Positions 53,034-61,924 of a stretch of 62,217 nt of DNA are shown here, in pieces. The notes beneath the pieces were generated by a model that made no database searches, had not been told where the DNA came from, and saw only the letters and a program-made list of their open reading frames with translations. The stretch covers positions 1 to 62,217 of the forward strand of contig JAZDFC010000075.1 of assembly GCA_043808235.1 (NCBI GenBank), in the 5' to 3' direction. A program made the translations under genes and the position numbers. This stretch comes from JAZDFC01 sp043808235. GTDB taxonomy: Bacteria > Bacteroidota > Ignavibacteria > Ignavibacteriales > Melioribacteraceae. Position 1 is the stretch's first letter. Every line of letters starts with the position of its first letter.

Positions 53034-54326
53034 ATGAGATCCTTCATTTTATTATTTTTTATTCTAACACAAATATCTAATGTACAAGCACAATCAAATG
53101 ACAGCACTAAACAATCCCTCTGTAATTTTTTCCGCCAGATCATAAATGAACCGGGTATTGAAACAGTTATGCAAAAATTTTCCGAAATGCAAAATTCGCA
53201 CTTAACTGATTTTGTTATTGACGAAAAAGAAATTAATGAATTCGGCTTTGAACTATTGCGGAAAGGTAAAGTTGATGAAGGAGTTGGGATATTAGAAATC
53301 AATAAGGATTTATTTCCCGATTCATGGAGTACTTGGAATAGTTTGGGCGATGCATTTTGGACACAGAATAATTTAAAATCGGCGCTCGAGTGCTACCATG
53401 AATCGCTGCGGCTAAATGAAGAGAATACAAACGCCAAAGAAGGAGTTAGAATATTAACACGAAGTGTTTTGGATGAAGAAAAAGAGACAAAAGAAATCAG
53501 CAGGTTCGAACCCGGACAAAAAACCAAAATTAAAACAGCTTACTTTGGTCAGGAGCCTCCCGGTTTAACTCCAAAGGTTTTTGCGCCGGGTATTATCTCG
53601 ACCTCCGGTAACTTTGAATTTGGATGTACCTTTTCTCCCGACGGCAAAGAATTTTATTTTACGCGCAGACCCGACGGGGGGAGGAACCAAATAATGGTAA
53701 GCAAGATATCTGGCAACTGCTGGGCAGCGCCAATGCTTTTTGATTCTTCGGATTATTACATGGAGAACGAACCATATATTACGCCTGACGGATCGAAATT
53801 ATTTTTCGGAAGCTACCGGATTTTACCCGGCGCGACAAAAAGGACTTACGGAATATGGTTTAAAGAAAGAACCGATTCCGGTTGGGGCGGATCCAAATTT
53901 TTTGATATTGCAATGTACGTTTCTGCTGCTGCTAACGGCAATATTTATGCAACGGATATCAGTACTCCCGAATCAAGGGGAATTATAAAATATATTTTAA
54001 AAGATGGGAAATATCAGCAACCGGAAAAACTTAGCGGTGACATACTGTCCAAAGCCGCTCATCCTTGCATTGCACCGGACGAGAGTTTCCTAATTGTTGA
54101 TTGGGAGCCGGAAGACAATTCAAATCCGGCAGGATTTTATATCTCATTTAAAAATCCGGACGGCACCTGGGATGAACCAATTTTTCTCGGCGAGGTATTT
54201 CAATCCGAAGGAATATTAATGTGCGCGTATTTATCTCCGGATGGGAAATATCTTTTCTATAACACCCATGAAGACATCTATTGGATTAGTACGGATTTTA
54301 TAAGTGAATTGAAAAATCAGAATTAA
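53034..54326 (+). CDS. Exported TPR and PD40 beta-propeller protein
   Basis: The 430-residue product has a signal peptide (1-19). A short TPR region (about 60-150, FELLRKGKVDEGVGILEINKD) is followed by a PD40/WD40-like propeller (about 195-425) with TFSPDGKEFYFTRRPDGG, YITPDGSKLFFGSY and YLSPDGKYLFYNTH. Such propellers occur in TolB-like and OmpA-linked proteins and usually mediate binding. It has no sorting domain, so it probably stays in the periplasm. The ribosome site GGAGAAGGG precedes the ATG. Confidence 0.82.
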   Translation: MRSFILLFFILTQISNVQAQSNDSTKQSLCNFFRQIINEPGIETVMQKFSEMQNSHLTDFVIDEKEINEFGFELLRKGKVDEGVGILEINKDLFPDSWSTWNSLGDAFWTQNNLKSALECYHESLRLNEENTNAKEGVRILTRSVLDEEKETKEISRFEPGQKTKIKTAYFGQEPPGLTPKVFAPGIISTSGNFEFGCTFSPDGKEFYFTRRPDGGRNQIMVSKISGNCWAAPMLFDSSDYYMENEPYITPDGSKLFFGSYRILPGATKRTYGIWFKERTDSGWGGSKFFDIAMYVSAAANGNIYATDISTPESRGIIKYILKDGKYQQPEKLSGDILSKAAHPCIAPDESFLIVDWEPEDNSNPAGFYISFKNPDGTWDEPIFLGEVFQSEGILMCAYLSPDGKYLFYNTHEDIYWISTDFISELKNQN

Positions 54327-54658
54327 AATTTTTGAGACGTTGCATGCAACGTCTTTACAACTTATCGCAACGAATTCAACATCGTAGAGACGCCTTATAA
54401 GGCGTCTCTACAACCTCTGCACGTTGACAAATCCGAACATGTTTCAAGGTCTCTAAAAATTATGACTGTAGAGAAGGGATATACCCCGTCTCTATAATCT
54501 TGATAAATCAACAGATTATATACAGTTGCGACAATATTATCGATTGTAGACGTAAAAACGTTGCACCCATCAAAGCCGGGTATGTTGCCCCGTCTTTACT
54601 TCATTCTACGTTATCATTTCTTTGTATATTTTAATTGCAGAAAACAAAAAAAATAATT
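54327..54658. repeat. Composite intergenic repeat, copy B, with extra palindromes
   Basis: Right after the stop comes AGACGTTGCA-TGCAACGTCT (54335-54354), a perfect palindrome. Next is the 28-bp palindrome GTAGAGACGCC-TTATAA-GGCGTCTCTAC (54384-54411), whose following 60 bases resemble copy A at 46631. From about 54548 there is a diverged version of the GTAGACG...GCCCCGTCTTTAC arm. The region lacks a gene. Confidence 0.85.
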
Positions 54659-57640
54659 ATGCGAACAATAAAAATATTCCTCTTACTTACCGCGTTGACA
54701 TGCAGCGAGCAATTCGCGCAAAACTTATTCACCAATCCGGGATTTGAAAATGGATTGACGGATTGGGATGCACTTTGGACGCGAACACCGAATGCCGGTA
54801 CCGCGATGATTGTCAACTCTCCTGTTCATTCCGGGAATAACGCGGTCCGAATTACTCATTGGGGAGCGGAAGACTGGTCGTTCAAACATTCGGGAAATGT
54901 TTCGGTTAATCCCGGCGAAATATATGAGTTCTCTGCATGGGTAAACGTTACTCAATTAACTGATTGGGCTGAATTGTCGATTGCATTGTTCGATGCAAAC
55001 GAGGAAGCTATTAACTGGAGTTTTGCACCTTCAACGTTTCATTCAACCGGCGGTGTATATCAAAAATTTACAACGCGGTTTGCTGTGCCGGAAGGAACTG
55101 TTTATTGCTGGCCGCGATTTATCGGCGGTGATTCATGCGATATTTATATCGATGATGTCGAATTCAAATTAATCGGCACTACAGGGGAAGATCAATCCCA
55201 TTTTCTTGAGAACGAAAAACTCGCAGTTGAAATTTTGGTTCCCTCTTTTTCAATTAACATTTATAATAAAGGGAACGGGAAACAATATTTTGTTCACCCA
55301 AGTAATTTGTTCAGCCTACTTGGCGTCGATTCAACGGGAAACTCATTTACTTTTTTTTGCAACTTGATTTCGCAAAATCTCGATGTATCAATCAAAGTAC
55401 TTCTTAATGGAGAATGTTTATCATTCGAACTTTCCGGCGATGCAGAAGCTGGGATAAATGAAGATCTCATGTTTCCCGGTTACATAAAAAGCAAACCGGG
55501 CGAGTATTTAATTATTCCGTGGGCAAGTGGAATGATTCTCCCGATGGAAGAGGAATATCCCTTTTGGGAATACAGCTTGTACGGATGGAAAGCCACAATG
55601 GCATTTGCCGCAGTAACAGATTTGAATTCCGGTTACATGGTTGTTTCCGACGATCCGTGGGATACCATAATCCGTTTCGATAAACCCGGCGATGACGACA
55701 ATTCTGCAATTCATTTGATCCATCAGTCAAGTAAAGGAAAGTTCGGTTACAATAGGAAATTTTATTTTGTGTTTATTGATAACGGCGGTTATGTTGAGAT
55801 GGCAAATTGGTACCGGGACCATGTTGATCAATTAGGCTACGTAAAAACTTTCGAAGAGAAGATTACGGTAAATCCAAACGTTGAAAAGCTAGAAGGAGCG
55901 GTGGATTTCTGGGCGCTCGATTGGAATTTCCGTCTGCCGGAATTTATTGATTCGCTTGTAAACTTCGGAATTGATAAGGCAATCATTTCTCTTGGCGGTG
56001 GCTGGTACAATGACGAAGATTTGTCCGAAGTGATTGACACAATAAACAATCGCGGATTGCTTTCAAGCCGGTATGATATTTACACGGATGTTTGGCCGCC
56101 TACGCATCCAGAATTATATTGGTACCGCACCGAAGGATTTCCGGATGATGTTGTTGTCAAAGAAGACGGCACACTGCAGCAAGGCTGGCTTGCATATCTC
56201 GATGATGGTTCGCCATTCCAGGGTTATTACACGTGCTCTTCAACTCACGCAAACTATGCCCGGAGATGGATTGCGGATGAATTATTGACGGATCATTACA
56301 ACTGCCGTTTCATTGATGTTGAACTTGCATCGCAGTTATTCGAATGTTATTCGACTATTCATCCCGCGACAAGAAAAGACGACGGGCAGTTTAGAAAAGA
56401 TTTGCTGAACGTTGTGAAGAACGAATTCAATCTTGTTACAGGAAGCGAGGAAGCGCGGGACTTTGCGTTCCCTGTTGTGGATTTCGGCGAAGGAACAATG
56501 TCAATCATGCCTTCGGAAAATGCAGGTTACGATTGGATGACTCCAAACAACGATCCCGGTGAGCAGTTTATAAATTACAATATGAATCCTGCGCGGCGCA
56601 TTCCGCTGCATGGATTGGTTTATCACGATGTTCATGTTCCCACATGGTATACCGGCGACGGACTTTCGAAGGTACCGGATTACTGGGACGACAAGGATTT
56701 GTTCAACATACTTTATTCATCAATGCCGCTGGTAATGCCGCCTTCGCAATTATACTGGCAGCAGAACAAGGAGAAATTCATTACAAGTATGAATCTCGTT
56801 TCTTCCTTGTTCCGAAGCTGCGGCTTTTCAAAAATGATAAGTCATCAATTCATTTCTGTTGATAAAAAAATACAGGAAACAACTTTTGAAAATGGTTGGA
56901 AGTCCGCGGTAAACTTTTCAAACAATGATTTTGGTTATGGAGAATACTTACTTCCTTCAAAAGGATTTTATGCGTCGGAAGGCACTCAAAAAGTATATCG
57001 GGTAAAAACCAGTCAAGGCATGGTTGCCGCTACCGTATTGGAAGACAGAATATTTATCAACCCATATGGAAATGAGATTGAACTGGGAGGAATAAAAACC
57101 GGTGGAACAATTCTTCTTAAAAAACATGAAGATTATTTGTCACTGATATTCATTGGGAATCAATCGTACGTGGATATCAATCCCGGCGAGATTCCATGGC
57201 AGATTGAGAACATTCATGTTGAAGGAATGTATTCGCATTCACCGGCATCAACTACAAGTCTTGCAAACGGATGGATAAGAATAAACAAAACGGGGAATGA
57301 ACTATTTTATAAAATATCCGGTGATTTTGTAACGGATGTAAAAACAGAAGAGAACATTCCATTTGAGTTTTCGCTTTCGCAGAATTATCCCAATCCATTT
57401 AATTGGGAAACAAAAATAATGTACGGATTACCCGAACCGCTTCAAGTAAAATTAATAATTTACGATATACTCGGGCGCGAAGTAATTAGACTTGTTGATG
57501 AATTCCAGCTTCCGGCTAAATATGATGTGATATGGAATGGTAGGAATGGTAATGGAAAAGAAGTAGCAAGCGGTATTTATTTCATGAGGCTAACCGCAGG
57601 TATATTTGAAGATATTAAAAATTTACTTTTACTGAAATAA
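54659..57640 (+). CDS. T9SS-secreted carbohydrate-binding, glycosidase-like protein
   Basis: The product is 993 residues from the ATG at 54659; a TTG at 54635 would add eight residues before the signal peptide. After the signal, residues about 20-170 form a CBM4/9-like jelly roll (LFTNPGFENGLTDWDALWTR). The central region (about 180-880) has features of a TIM-barrel glycosidase (VDFWALDWNFRLPEFIDSL, RFIDVELASQLFECYSTIHP, LVTGSEEARDFAFPVVDFGE) and resembles, to my eye, GH101/DUF5696-type enzymes acting on N-acetylgalactosamine glycans. The assignment is tentative. The sorting domain starts QNYPNPFNWETKIMYGLP, with an unusual Trp-Glu after NPFN, and ends NLLLLK. Confidence 0.75.
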   Translation: MRTIKIFLLLTALTCSEQFAQNLFTNPGFENGLTDWDALWTRTPNAGTAMIVNSPVHSGNNAVRITHWGAEDWSFKHSGNVSVNPGEIYEFSAWVNVTQLTDWAELSIALFDANEEAINWSFAPSTFHSTGGVYQKFTTRFAVPEGTVYCWPRFIGGDSCDIYIDDVEFKLIGTTGEDQSHFLENEKLAVEILVPSFSINIYNKGNGKQYFVHPSNLFSLLGVDSTGNSFTFFCNLISQNLDVSIKVLLNGECLSFELSGDAEAGINEDLMFPGYIKSKPGEYLIIPWASGMILPMEEEYPFWEYSLYGWKATMAFAAVTDLNSGYMVVSDDPWDTIIRFDKPGDDDNSAIHLIHQSSKGKFGYNRKFYFVFIDNGGYVEMANWYRDHVDQLGYVKTFEEKITVNPNVEKLEGAVDFWALDWNFRLPEFIDSLVNFGIDKAIISLGGGWYNDEDLSEVIDTINNRGLLSSRYDIYTDVWPPTHPELYWYRTEGFPDDVVVKEDGTLQQGWLAYLDDGSPFQGYYTCSSTHANYARRWIADELLTDHYNCRFIDVELASQLFECYSTIHPATRKDDGQFRKDLLNVVKNEFNLVTGSEEARDFAFPVVDFGEGTMSIMPSENAGYDWMTPNNDPGEQFINYNMNPARRIPLHGLVYHDVHVPTWYTGDGLSKVPDYWDDKDLFNILYSSMPLVMPPSQLYWQQNKEKFITSMNLVSSLFRSCGFSKMISHQFISVDKKIQETTFENGWKSAVNFSNNDFGYGEYLLPSKGFYASEGTQKVYRVKTSQGMVAATVLEDRIFINPYGNEIELGGIKTGGTILLKKHEDYLSLIFIGNQSYVDINPGEIPWQIENIHVEGMYSHSPASTTSLANGWIRINKTGNELFYKISGDFVTDVKTEENIPFEFSLSQNYPNPFNWETKIMYGLPEPLQVKLIIYDILGREVIRLVDEFQLPAKYDVIWNGRNGNGKEVASGIYFMRLTAGIFEDIKNLLLLK

Positions 57641-57650
57641 ACTACTAAGT

Positions 57651-57725
57651 GTAACTTAGTGCCCGCCGAAGGCGGATAAGTGTCTTAGTGGTTATCTTAA
57701 AGATTTACCACTTAGACACTGAGAA
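57651..57725. repeat. Intergenic inverted repeat with CTTAGTG core
   Basis: GTGTCTTAGTGGT (57680-57692) and ACCACTTAGACAC (57707-57719) form a stem with one mismatch. Just before it is a small CCGCC-GAA-GGCGG hairpin. The spacer between the glycosidase-like gene and pbpC consists mostly of this structure. Confidence 0.65.
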
Positions 57726-57773
57726 CACTTAACTTCACTAAGAAAAGTGCAGCCTTAAAAAGGATAAAAGTTT

Positions 57774-60083
57774 TTGAAAGAATCAGTTATAAAAATTCTT
57801 CATTCGAAATTATTCATTATAATATTCTCCGCAGTTGCGGTTGTGTCTGTTCTCGATAAACTATTCCCTCTCCCCTCCCCTAAAACATACTCGAAAGTTA
57901 TTCAGTCGTCAAACGGGACATTATTAACATCATATTTAACTCAAGATGATAAATGGCGGATGCGCACACGGCTTGAAGAAGTTACACCGGAGCTTGTTGC
58001 AGGCATAATCGCAAAGGAAGACAAATCGTTTTTCTTTCATTCGGGAGTTGACTTCACGGCAATCGTTCGCGCTCTCTATCAAAACATTGTTAGTAGGAAA
58101 AGAGAATCCGGCGCGTCAACAATTACGATGCAGGTTGTACGTTTGCTTGAGCCTGCTGAGAGAAATTATTTCAACAAATTCCGCGAGATGATCCGCGCCT
58201 ACCAGCTCGAACTTCATTACAGCAAAAAAGAAATTCTTGAAATGTATTTGAGTCTGCTGCCATATGGCGGTAATATCGAAGGAGTGAAGTCCGCATCTTA
58301 CATTTATTTCAACCGCCCGCCGAATAAATTAAGTCTCGCCCAGTCGATAACACTTGCGGTTATCCCGAACAACCCGAATAAATTCCGGCTCGATGTTTCA
58401 ACTGAACCTGTTCGAAAAATGCGTAACTATTGGGTAAAAAAATTCGTTGCTGAGGAAACATTCAAAAAGAATGATCTGCTTGATGCTCTCGATGAACCGA
58501 TGACAGCGCAGCGGTTCACAGTTCCTAATCTCGCTCCGCATTTCAGTTTATTTATGAACGATATTTCAAACGAAGATATTGTCCGCACAACTCTCGATTT
58601 GAAAACGCAGCTCATCGCGGAGAAACTTCTTTTCAATCATGTCAACCGTGTAAAAGGGAAAAACGTTTCTAACGGCGCAGTAATAATCATCGACAACAAA
58701 GCTTCGAGTGTTGTTGCATACTGCGGCTCGGCTGATTTCAACGATATTAATGCATCCGGACAGGTAAACGGAGTTACGGCGATTCGTTCTCCCGGCTCAA
58801 CATTGAAACCGGGATTATATGCACTCGCATTTGATCTCGGAATTCTAACACCCAAGATGAGATTGATGGACATTCCCACTGACTTTGGCGGATACGAGCC
58901 GGAGAATTACGAATTGAAATTTAACGGTTATGTAACTGCGCAATACGCATTAATGAATTCGCTTAATATTCCCGCAGTGCAATTATTACGCGAAGTAACA
59001 TTCACACGGTTTGTAAATATCCTCGCCAACAGCGGCTTCGGAGAAATAGCAAAACAGAAAAACCAACTCGGTTTATCGATGATACTCGGCGGGTGCGGAG
59101 TGACGCTTGAGCAATTGACGCATTTCTTCACTTTATTTGCAAACGGCGGAGAACTCTATCCGCTCAATTACGAAATCGAAAACATAGGGAGAAAAGAGGG
59201 TAATAAAATATTTACGCCGGGTTCGGTTTATCTTATTTCACAGATACTTTCGAACAATGAAAGACCCGATTTTCCGAACGCACTTTTATATAACACCAAT
59301 CTTCCGCGAATAGCATGGAAGACCGGAACATCATTCGGTAAAAAAGATGCCTGGGCCGTCGGTTACAGTCCTCGCTACACAATTGGAGTTTGGATGGGCA
59401 ACTTTGACGGTAAAGGATCGCCTCATTTATCGGGCGCCGAGATGGCTGTACCTTTACTTTTCGATTTGTTCAATGCCGTTGATTACGGTTCGAATAAAGA
59501 GTGGTTCAAAAAACCGAAGGATGTTGGGATAAGAAAAGTCTGTGCTGAAACAGGAATGCTGCCGACGCAATACTGTGCAAATACAATAGATGATTTTTAT
59601 CTCAAAAATATTTCGCCGAATAAAGAGTGCGATCTATATAAAGAAATTTATGTAAATCTGAATGGAACGATTGAATACTGTACCGAGTGTCTTCCGAACG
59701 AAGGTTATAAAAAAGAGGCATACCCGGTTTACCCGCCGGAAATAACCTTGTGGTTCACGAGTCAAAATATAATTGTAAAAAAACCACCGCCGCATAATCC
59801 GCTCTGTCAGGCAAAATTTTCTACGAAGGGACCGGCAATTATTTCTCCTTCGAGAGATTTTGAATACCTCATTGAGGAAGGGAAAAAACAGGAGATACTG
59901 CTCCAAGCTGCTTCCGATGCAACTGTAAAAAAGCAATACTGGTACGTGAACGATATGTATTTCAAAGAATGCACACCCGGTGAAAAAATATTTTTCGCCC
60001 CGCAGAAAGGAAAAATTAAAATTACGTGCATGGATGATAAAGGCAGAAGCGAGACGGTTAATATCACTGTGAAGAGCTACTGA
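57774..60083 (+). CDS. pbpC: Penicillin-binding protein 1C
   Basis: The 769-residue product has one N-terminal membrane anchor (about 12-30). The glycosyltransferase 51 domain (about 55-215) has catalytic Glu82 in AKEDKSFFFHSGVDF and GASTITMQVVRL. The transpeptidase domain has SPGSTLKP (Ser342, Lys345), SLNIP (Ser396, Asn398) and KTGTS (516-520). The C-terminal BiPBP-type domain (about 680-769) ends GRSETVNITVKSY. The start codon is TTG, with AAGGA about a dozen bases upstream. In enterics pbpC follows an alpha-2-macroglobulin gene; here it follows a T9SS cargo. A near-copy of its last 14 codons recurs at 60737. Confidence 0.93.
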   Translation: MKESVIKILHSKLFIIIFSAVAVVSVLDKLFPLPSPKTYSKVIQSSNGTLLTSYLTQDDKWRMRTRLEEVTPELVAGIIAKEDKSFFFHSGVDFTAIVRALYQNIVSRKRESGASTITMQVVRLLEPAERNYFNKFREMIRAYQLELHYSKKEILEMYLSLLPYGGNIEGVKSASYIYFNRPPNKLSLAQSITLAVIPNNPNKFRLDVSTEPVRKMRNYWVKKFVAEETFKKNDLLDALDEPMTAQRFTVPNLAPHFSLFMNDISNEDIVRTTLDLKTQLIAEKLLFNHVNRVKGKNVSNGAVIIIDNKASSVVAYCGSADFNDINASGQVNGVTAIRSPGSTLKPGLYALAFDLGILTPKMRLMDIPTDFGGYEPENYELKFNGYVTAQYALMNSLNIPAVQLLREVTFTRFVNILANSGFGEIAKQKNQLGLSMILGGCGVTLEQLTHFFTLFANGGELYPLNYEIENIGRKEGNKIFTPGSVYLISQILSNNERPDFPNALLYNTNLPRIAWKTGTSFGKKDAWAVGYSPRYTIGVWMGNFDGKGSPHLSGAEMAVPLLFDLFNAVDYGSNKEWFKKPKDVGIRKVCAETGMLPTQYCANTIDDFYLKNISPNKECDLYKEIYVNLNGTIEYCTECLPNEGYKKEAYPVYPPEITLWFTSQNIIVKKPPPHNPLCQAKFSTKGPAIISPSRDFEYLIEEGKKQEILLQAASDATVKKQYWYVNDMYFKECTPGEKIFFAPQKGKIKITCMDDKGRSETVNITVKSY

Positions 60084-60124
60084 TGCCGGTTAAGTATGGA
60101 GTAAGGAGAAATCAGTAAGGAGAA
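60044..60124. repeat. 81-bp direct repeat, copy 1 (pbpC 3' end and trailer)
   Basis: It matches 60737-60817 at 71 of 81 positions with no gaps. It contains the last 13 codons of pbpC, the TGA, and 41 bases after it. The two copies bracket the toxin-antitoxin pair. Confidence 0.9.
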
Positions 60125-60212
60125 ACGTCTATAAGTTAGGACAAAGATTGTAGAATTAGTCTTCAGAAAATGATATATTTTGTAAGGTTAAATAGATATA
60201 AGGATTAGAGAG

Positions 60213-60413
60213 ATGGTTGACTTAAAGCGCTTCAAACTGCGATTTGTTACCGACGGGAAAGGAAAAAAAACCGAAGTTATTTTGAAGGTTAAAGATTTTG
60301 AAGATCTCCTGGAAGATTTGAACGACATGACAATTGTTGCAGAAAGAAGAAATGAAGAAACAATTTCTCATAAAGAACTGATAAAAGATTTGAAAGAAAA
60401 TGGTCTCCTATAA
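60213..60413 (+). CDS. Antitoxin of a RelE-type toxin-antitoxin pair
   Basis: This 66-residue acidic protein starts at the ATG at 60213 after an AAGGATTAGAGAG leader. It looks like a short antitoxin: a beta-rich start (FKLRFVTDGKGKKTEVILKVKDFEDLLEDL) and a helical C-terminal toxin-wrapping tail (SHKELIKDLKENGLL). Its 3' end overlaps the toxin start by 14 bases, as usual for such modules. The assignment rests on size and on the recognisable toxin next to it; there is no obvious ribbon-helix-helix or AbrB motif. Confidence 0.75.
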   Translation: MVDLKRFKLRFVTDGKGKKTEVILKVKDFEDLLEDLNDMTIVAERRNEETISHKELIKDLKENGLL

Positions 60414-60666
60414 AATCTTATGGAAGAAATCTGCTGTTAAAGAATTAAAAAGAATCACTCCGAATATAATACCCAAAATCATCCTTGCCGTCGAAAGCCT
60501 CTCGAAAAATCCATACCCGGCAGGTGTTCGAAAACTACATGGCTCGAACTATACTTACCGGATTAGAATAGGAGAGTATCGGGCAATATATACAATTTTC
60601 CAAAATCGACTTGTTATTGAAATTATCAGAGTCGGTCATAGAAAGGATGCATATAAAAAAACGTAA
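60400..60666 (+). CDS. RelE/ParE-superfamily toxin
   Basis: The 88-residue protein has the small RelE fold: YKILWKKSAVKELKRITPNI, then GVRKLHGSNYTYRIRIGEYRAIYTIF and a final RVGHRKDAYKK. The basic Arg/Lys residues and the closing histidine-arginine stretch fit an mRNA-cleaving RelE subtype better than a gyrase-targeting ParE, but this is not decisive. It overlaps the antitoxin by 14 bases. The pair sits between two copies of the pbpC 3' end. Confidence 0.88.
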   Translation: MVSYKILWKKSAVKELKRITPNIIPKIILAVESLSKNPYPAGVRKLHGSNYTYRIRIGEYRAIYTIFQNRLVIEIIRVGHRKDAYKKT

Positions 60667-61072
60667 AGTTTTCAATTGCATTAAATCCCGACTTTTATAA
60701 TTACTTATCTTTTACAATCATCCTTAAAAATATAGACAGAAGTGAGACGGTTAATATTACGGTAAAAACTTACTGATGCCTTTTAAGTAAGGAGTAAGGA
60801 GAAATCAGTAAGGAGAAGGATGAAGACAAATTAGCGAATGGCTGAATTGTTAAATTGATTTAAAGACGGATTGGGAGTTTGTCGATTTGATTTTTGTACT
60901 ATTTGGAATTTGCAGCATGTAGTTTTAATATTTTCCATTTACTGCCGGCTGCGAGCTGCAGTCTATTCTGCCGTTGTCATTTGAAAGAGCACAGAACTTT
61001 CCAAAATTTTCTTATATCTTTGAACAGAAAATTAACATCATTTTTCACAATACAGCTATATGAGGTAAATTC
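60667..61072. other. Intergenic stretch after the toxin, containing the second pbpC end
   Basis: Copy 2 of the 81-bp repeat occupies 60737-60817. The rest is AT-rich and ends with a GAGG ribosome site before the OmpA-family gene. An open frame at 60894-61118 has no credible features. Confidence 0.6.
60737..60817. repeat. 81-bp direct repeat, copy 2 (orphan pbpC 3' end)
   Basis: The coding part reads DRSETVNITVKTY-stop against GRSETVNITVKSY-stop in pbpC. Within the shared 81 bases, the coding differences are mostly synonymous (AGC/AGT, ATC/ATT, ACT/ACG, GTG/GTA, AAG/AAA), as expected if this was once the end of a real gene. No pbpC sequence precedes it. Confidence 0.9.
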
Positions 61073-61924
61073 ATGTCCAGACGCATTGTTGGCTTTTTAT
61101 TCGGCATATTTATTTTAACATTTTCCTCCACAATATTTTCACAAAGCGATCCTAATGATTCTGAAGGATGCAAAGACCCATCGATCTTTTCAAGGATGAA
61201 AGGTTTCCATATATATAGATGTGACGATATCGAATTCGATCGATTCGAATTCCAGGTTAGTCAAAACAGGACGGAAGCAGTTGAAGGACATCATTATTTT
61301 GTAGTCTATTATGCCAATGAGGGAATTACATTTCCGGGTCCGTTGCAAATTACACGTAATTACACAAATGCTGCTACGGCTATCGGCGGAAAGAAAATTT
61401 ATGAGTACGAAGACGGCGGACTCCAGATAGCAACTCTCAAAATCATCAAAGATAAAAAGGAAGTGTGGGCGCGGATTGAAGGCGGCGGAAACGGCATGTA
61501 TAATATTCATATTATCGAAAAAGAGGCTATGGAACAGGTTGTTGTTGCGGACGCTTCGAAATTAGCAAATGAAATTAAAGAATCTGGAAAAGTCGCTGTG
61601 TACGAAATCTACTTCGACACAGATAAAGCTGATATCAAACCCGAATCTGATGCGGCGTTGAAAGAAATTGCCAAAATGATCAAAGCCAATCCGAAGAAAA
61701 AATTATTTGTAGTTGGACATACCGACAATTCCGGCACATTCGATCACAATATAAAGCTGTCGAAGGATAGAGCCGATGCGGTTGTAAAAGAATTAACAAG
61801 TAAATATTCCGTGTCAGCTTCATTGCTTCAGCCATTCGGCGCAGGACCAACATCACCCGTGGCATCCAATACTACGGAAGAAGGACGCGCAATGAACCGC
61901 AGGGTGGAACTGGTAGCGCAATAA
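61073..61924 (+). CDS. OmpA-family outer-membrane protein
   Basis: The 283-residue product has a signal peptide (1-24). An N-terminal domain (about 30-170) of unknown type has one cysteine pair candidate (GCKDPS and YRCDD). The C-terminal OmpA domain (about 172-282) has YEIYFDTDKADIKPESDAAL, LFVVGHTDNSGTFDHNIKLS and RADAVVKEL, ending NRRVELVAQ. The conserved Asp and Arg residues bind peptidoglycan, so the protein should tether the outer membrane. GAGG before the ATG at 61073 supports the start. Confidence 0.9.
   Translation: MSRRIVGFLFGIFILTFSSTIFSQSDPNDSEGCKDPSIFSRMKGFHIYRCDDIEFDRFEFQVSQNRTEAVEGHHYFVVYYANEGITFPGPLQITRNYTNAATAIGGKKIYEYEDGGLQIATLKIIKDKKEVWARIEGGGNGMYNIHIIEKEAMEQVVVADASKLANEIKESGKVAVYEIYFDTDKADIKPESDAALKEIAKMIKANPKKKLFVVGHTDNSGTFDHNIKLSKDRADAVVKELTSKYSVSASLLQPFGAGPTSPVASNTTEEGRAMNRRVELVAQ

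Noticed and set aside
54335..54354. Perfect palindrome after the TPR/PD40 gene as a terminator
   Set aside because: Only three T residues follow, and similar palindromes are dispersed as repeats, so I class it as repeat sequence.
60044..60817. The 81-bp repeats as an ordinary transposon target duplication
   Set aside because: At 71 of 81 identities with mainly synonymous differences, and at this length, it does not fit a simple target-site duplication.
60894..61118. 74-codon frame before the OmpA-family gene
   Set aside because: It overlaps the OmpA signal peptide in a different frame and has no ribosome site; the composition looks random.
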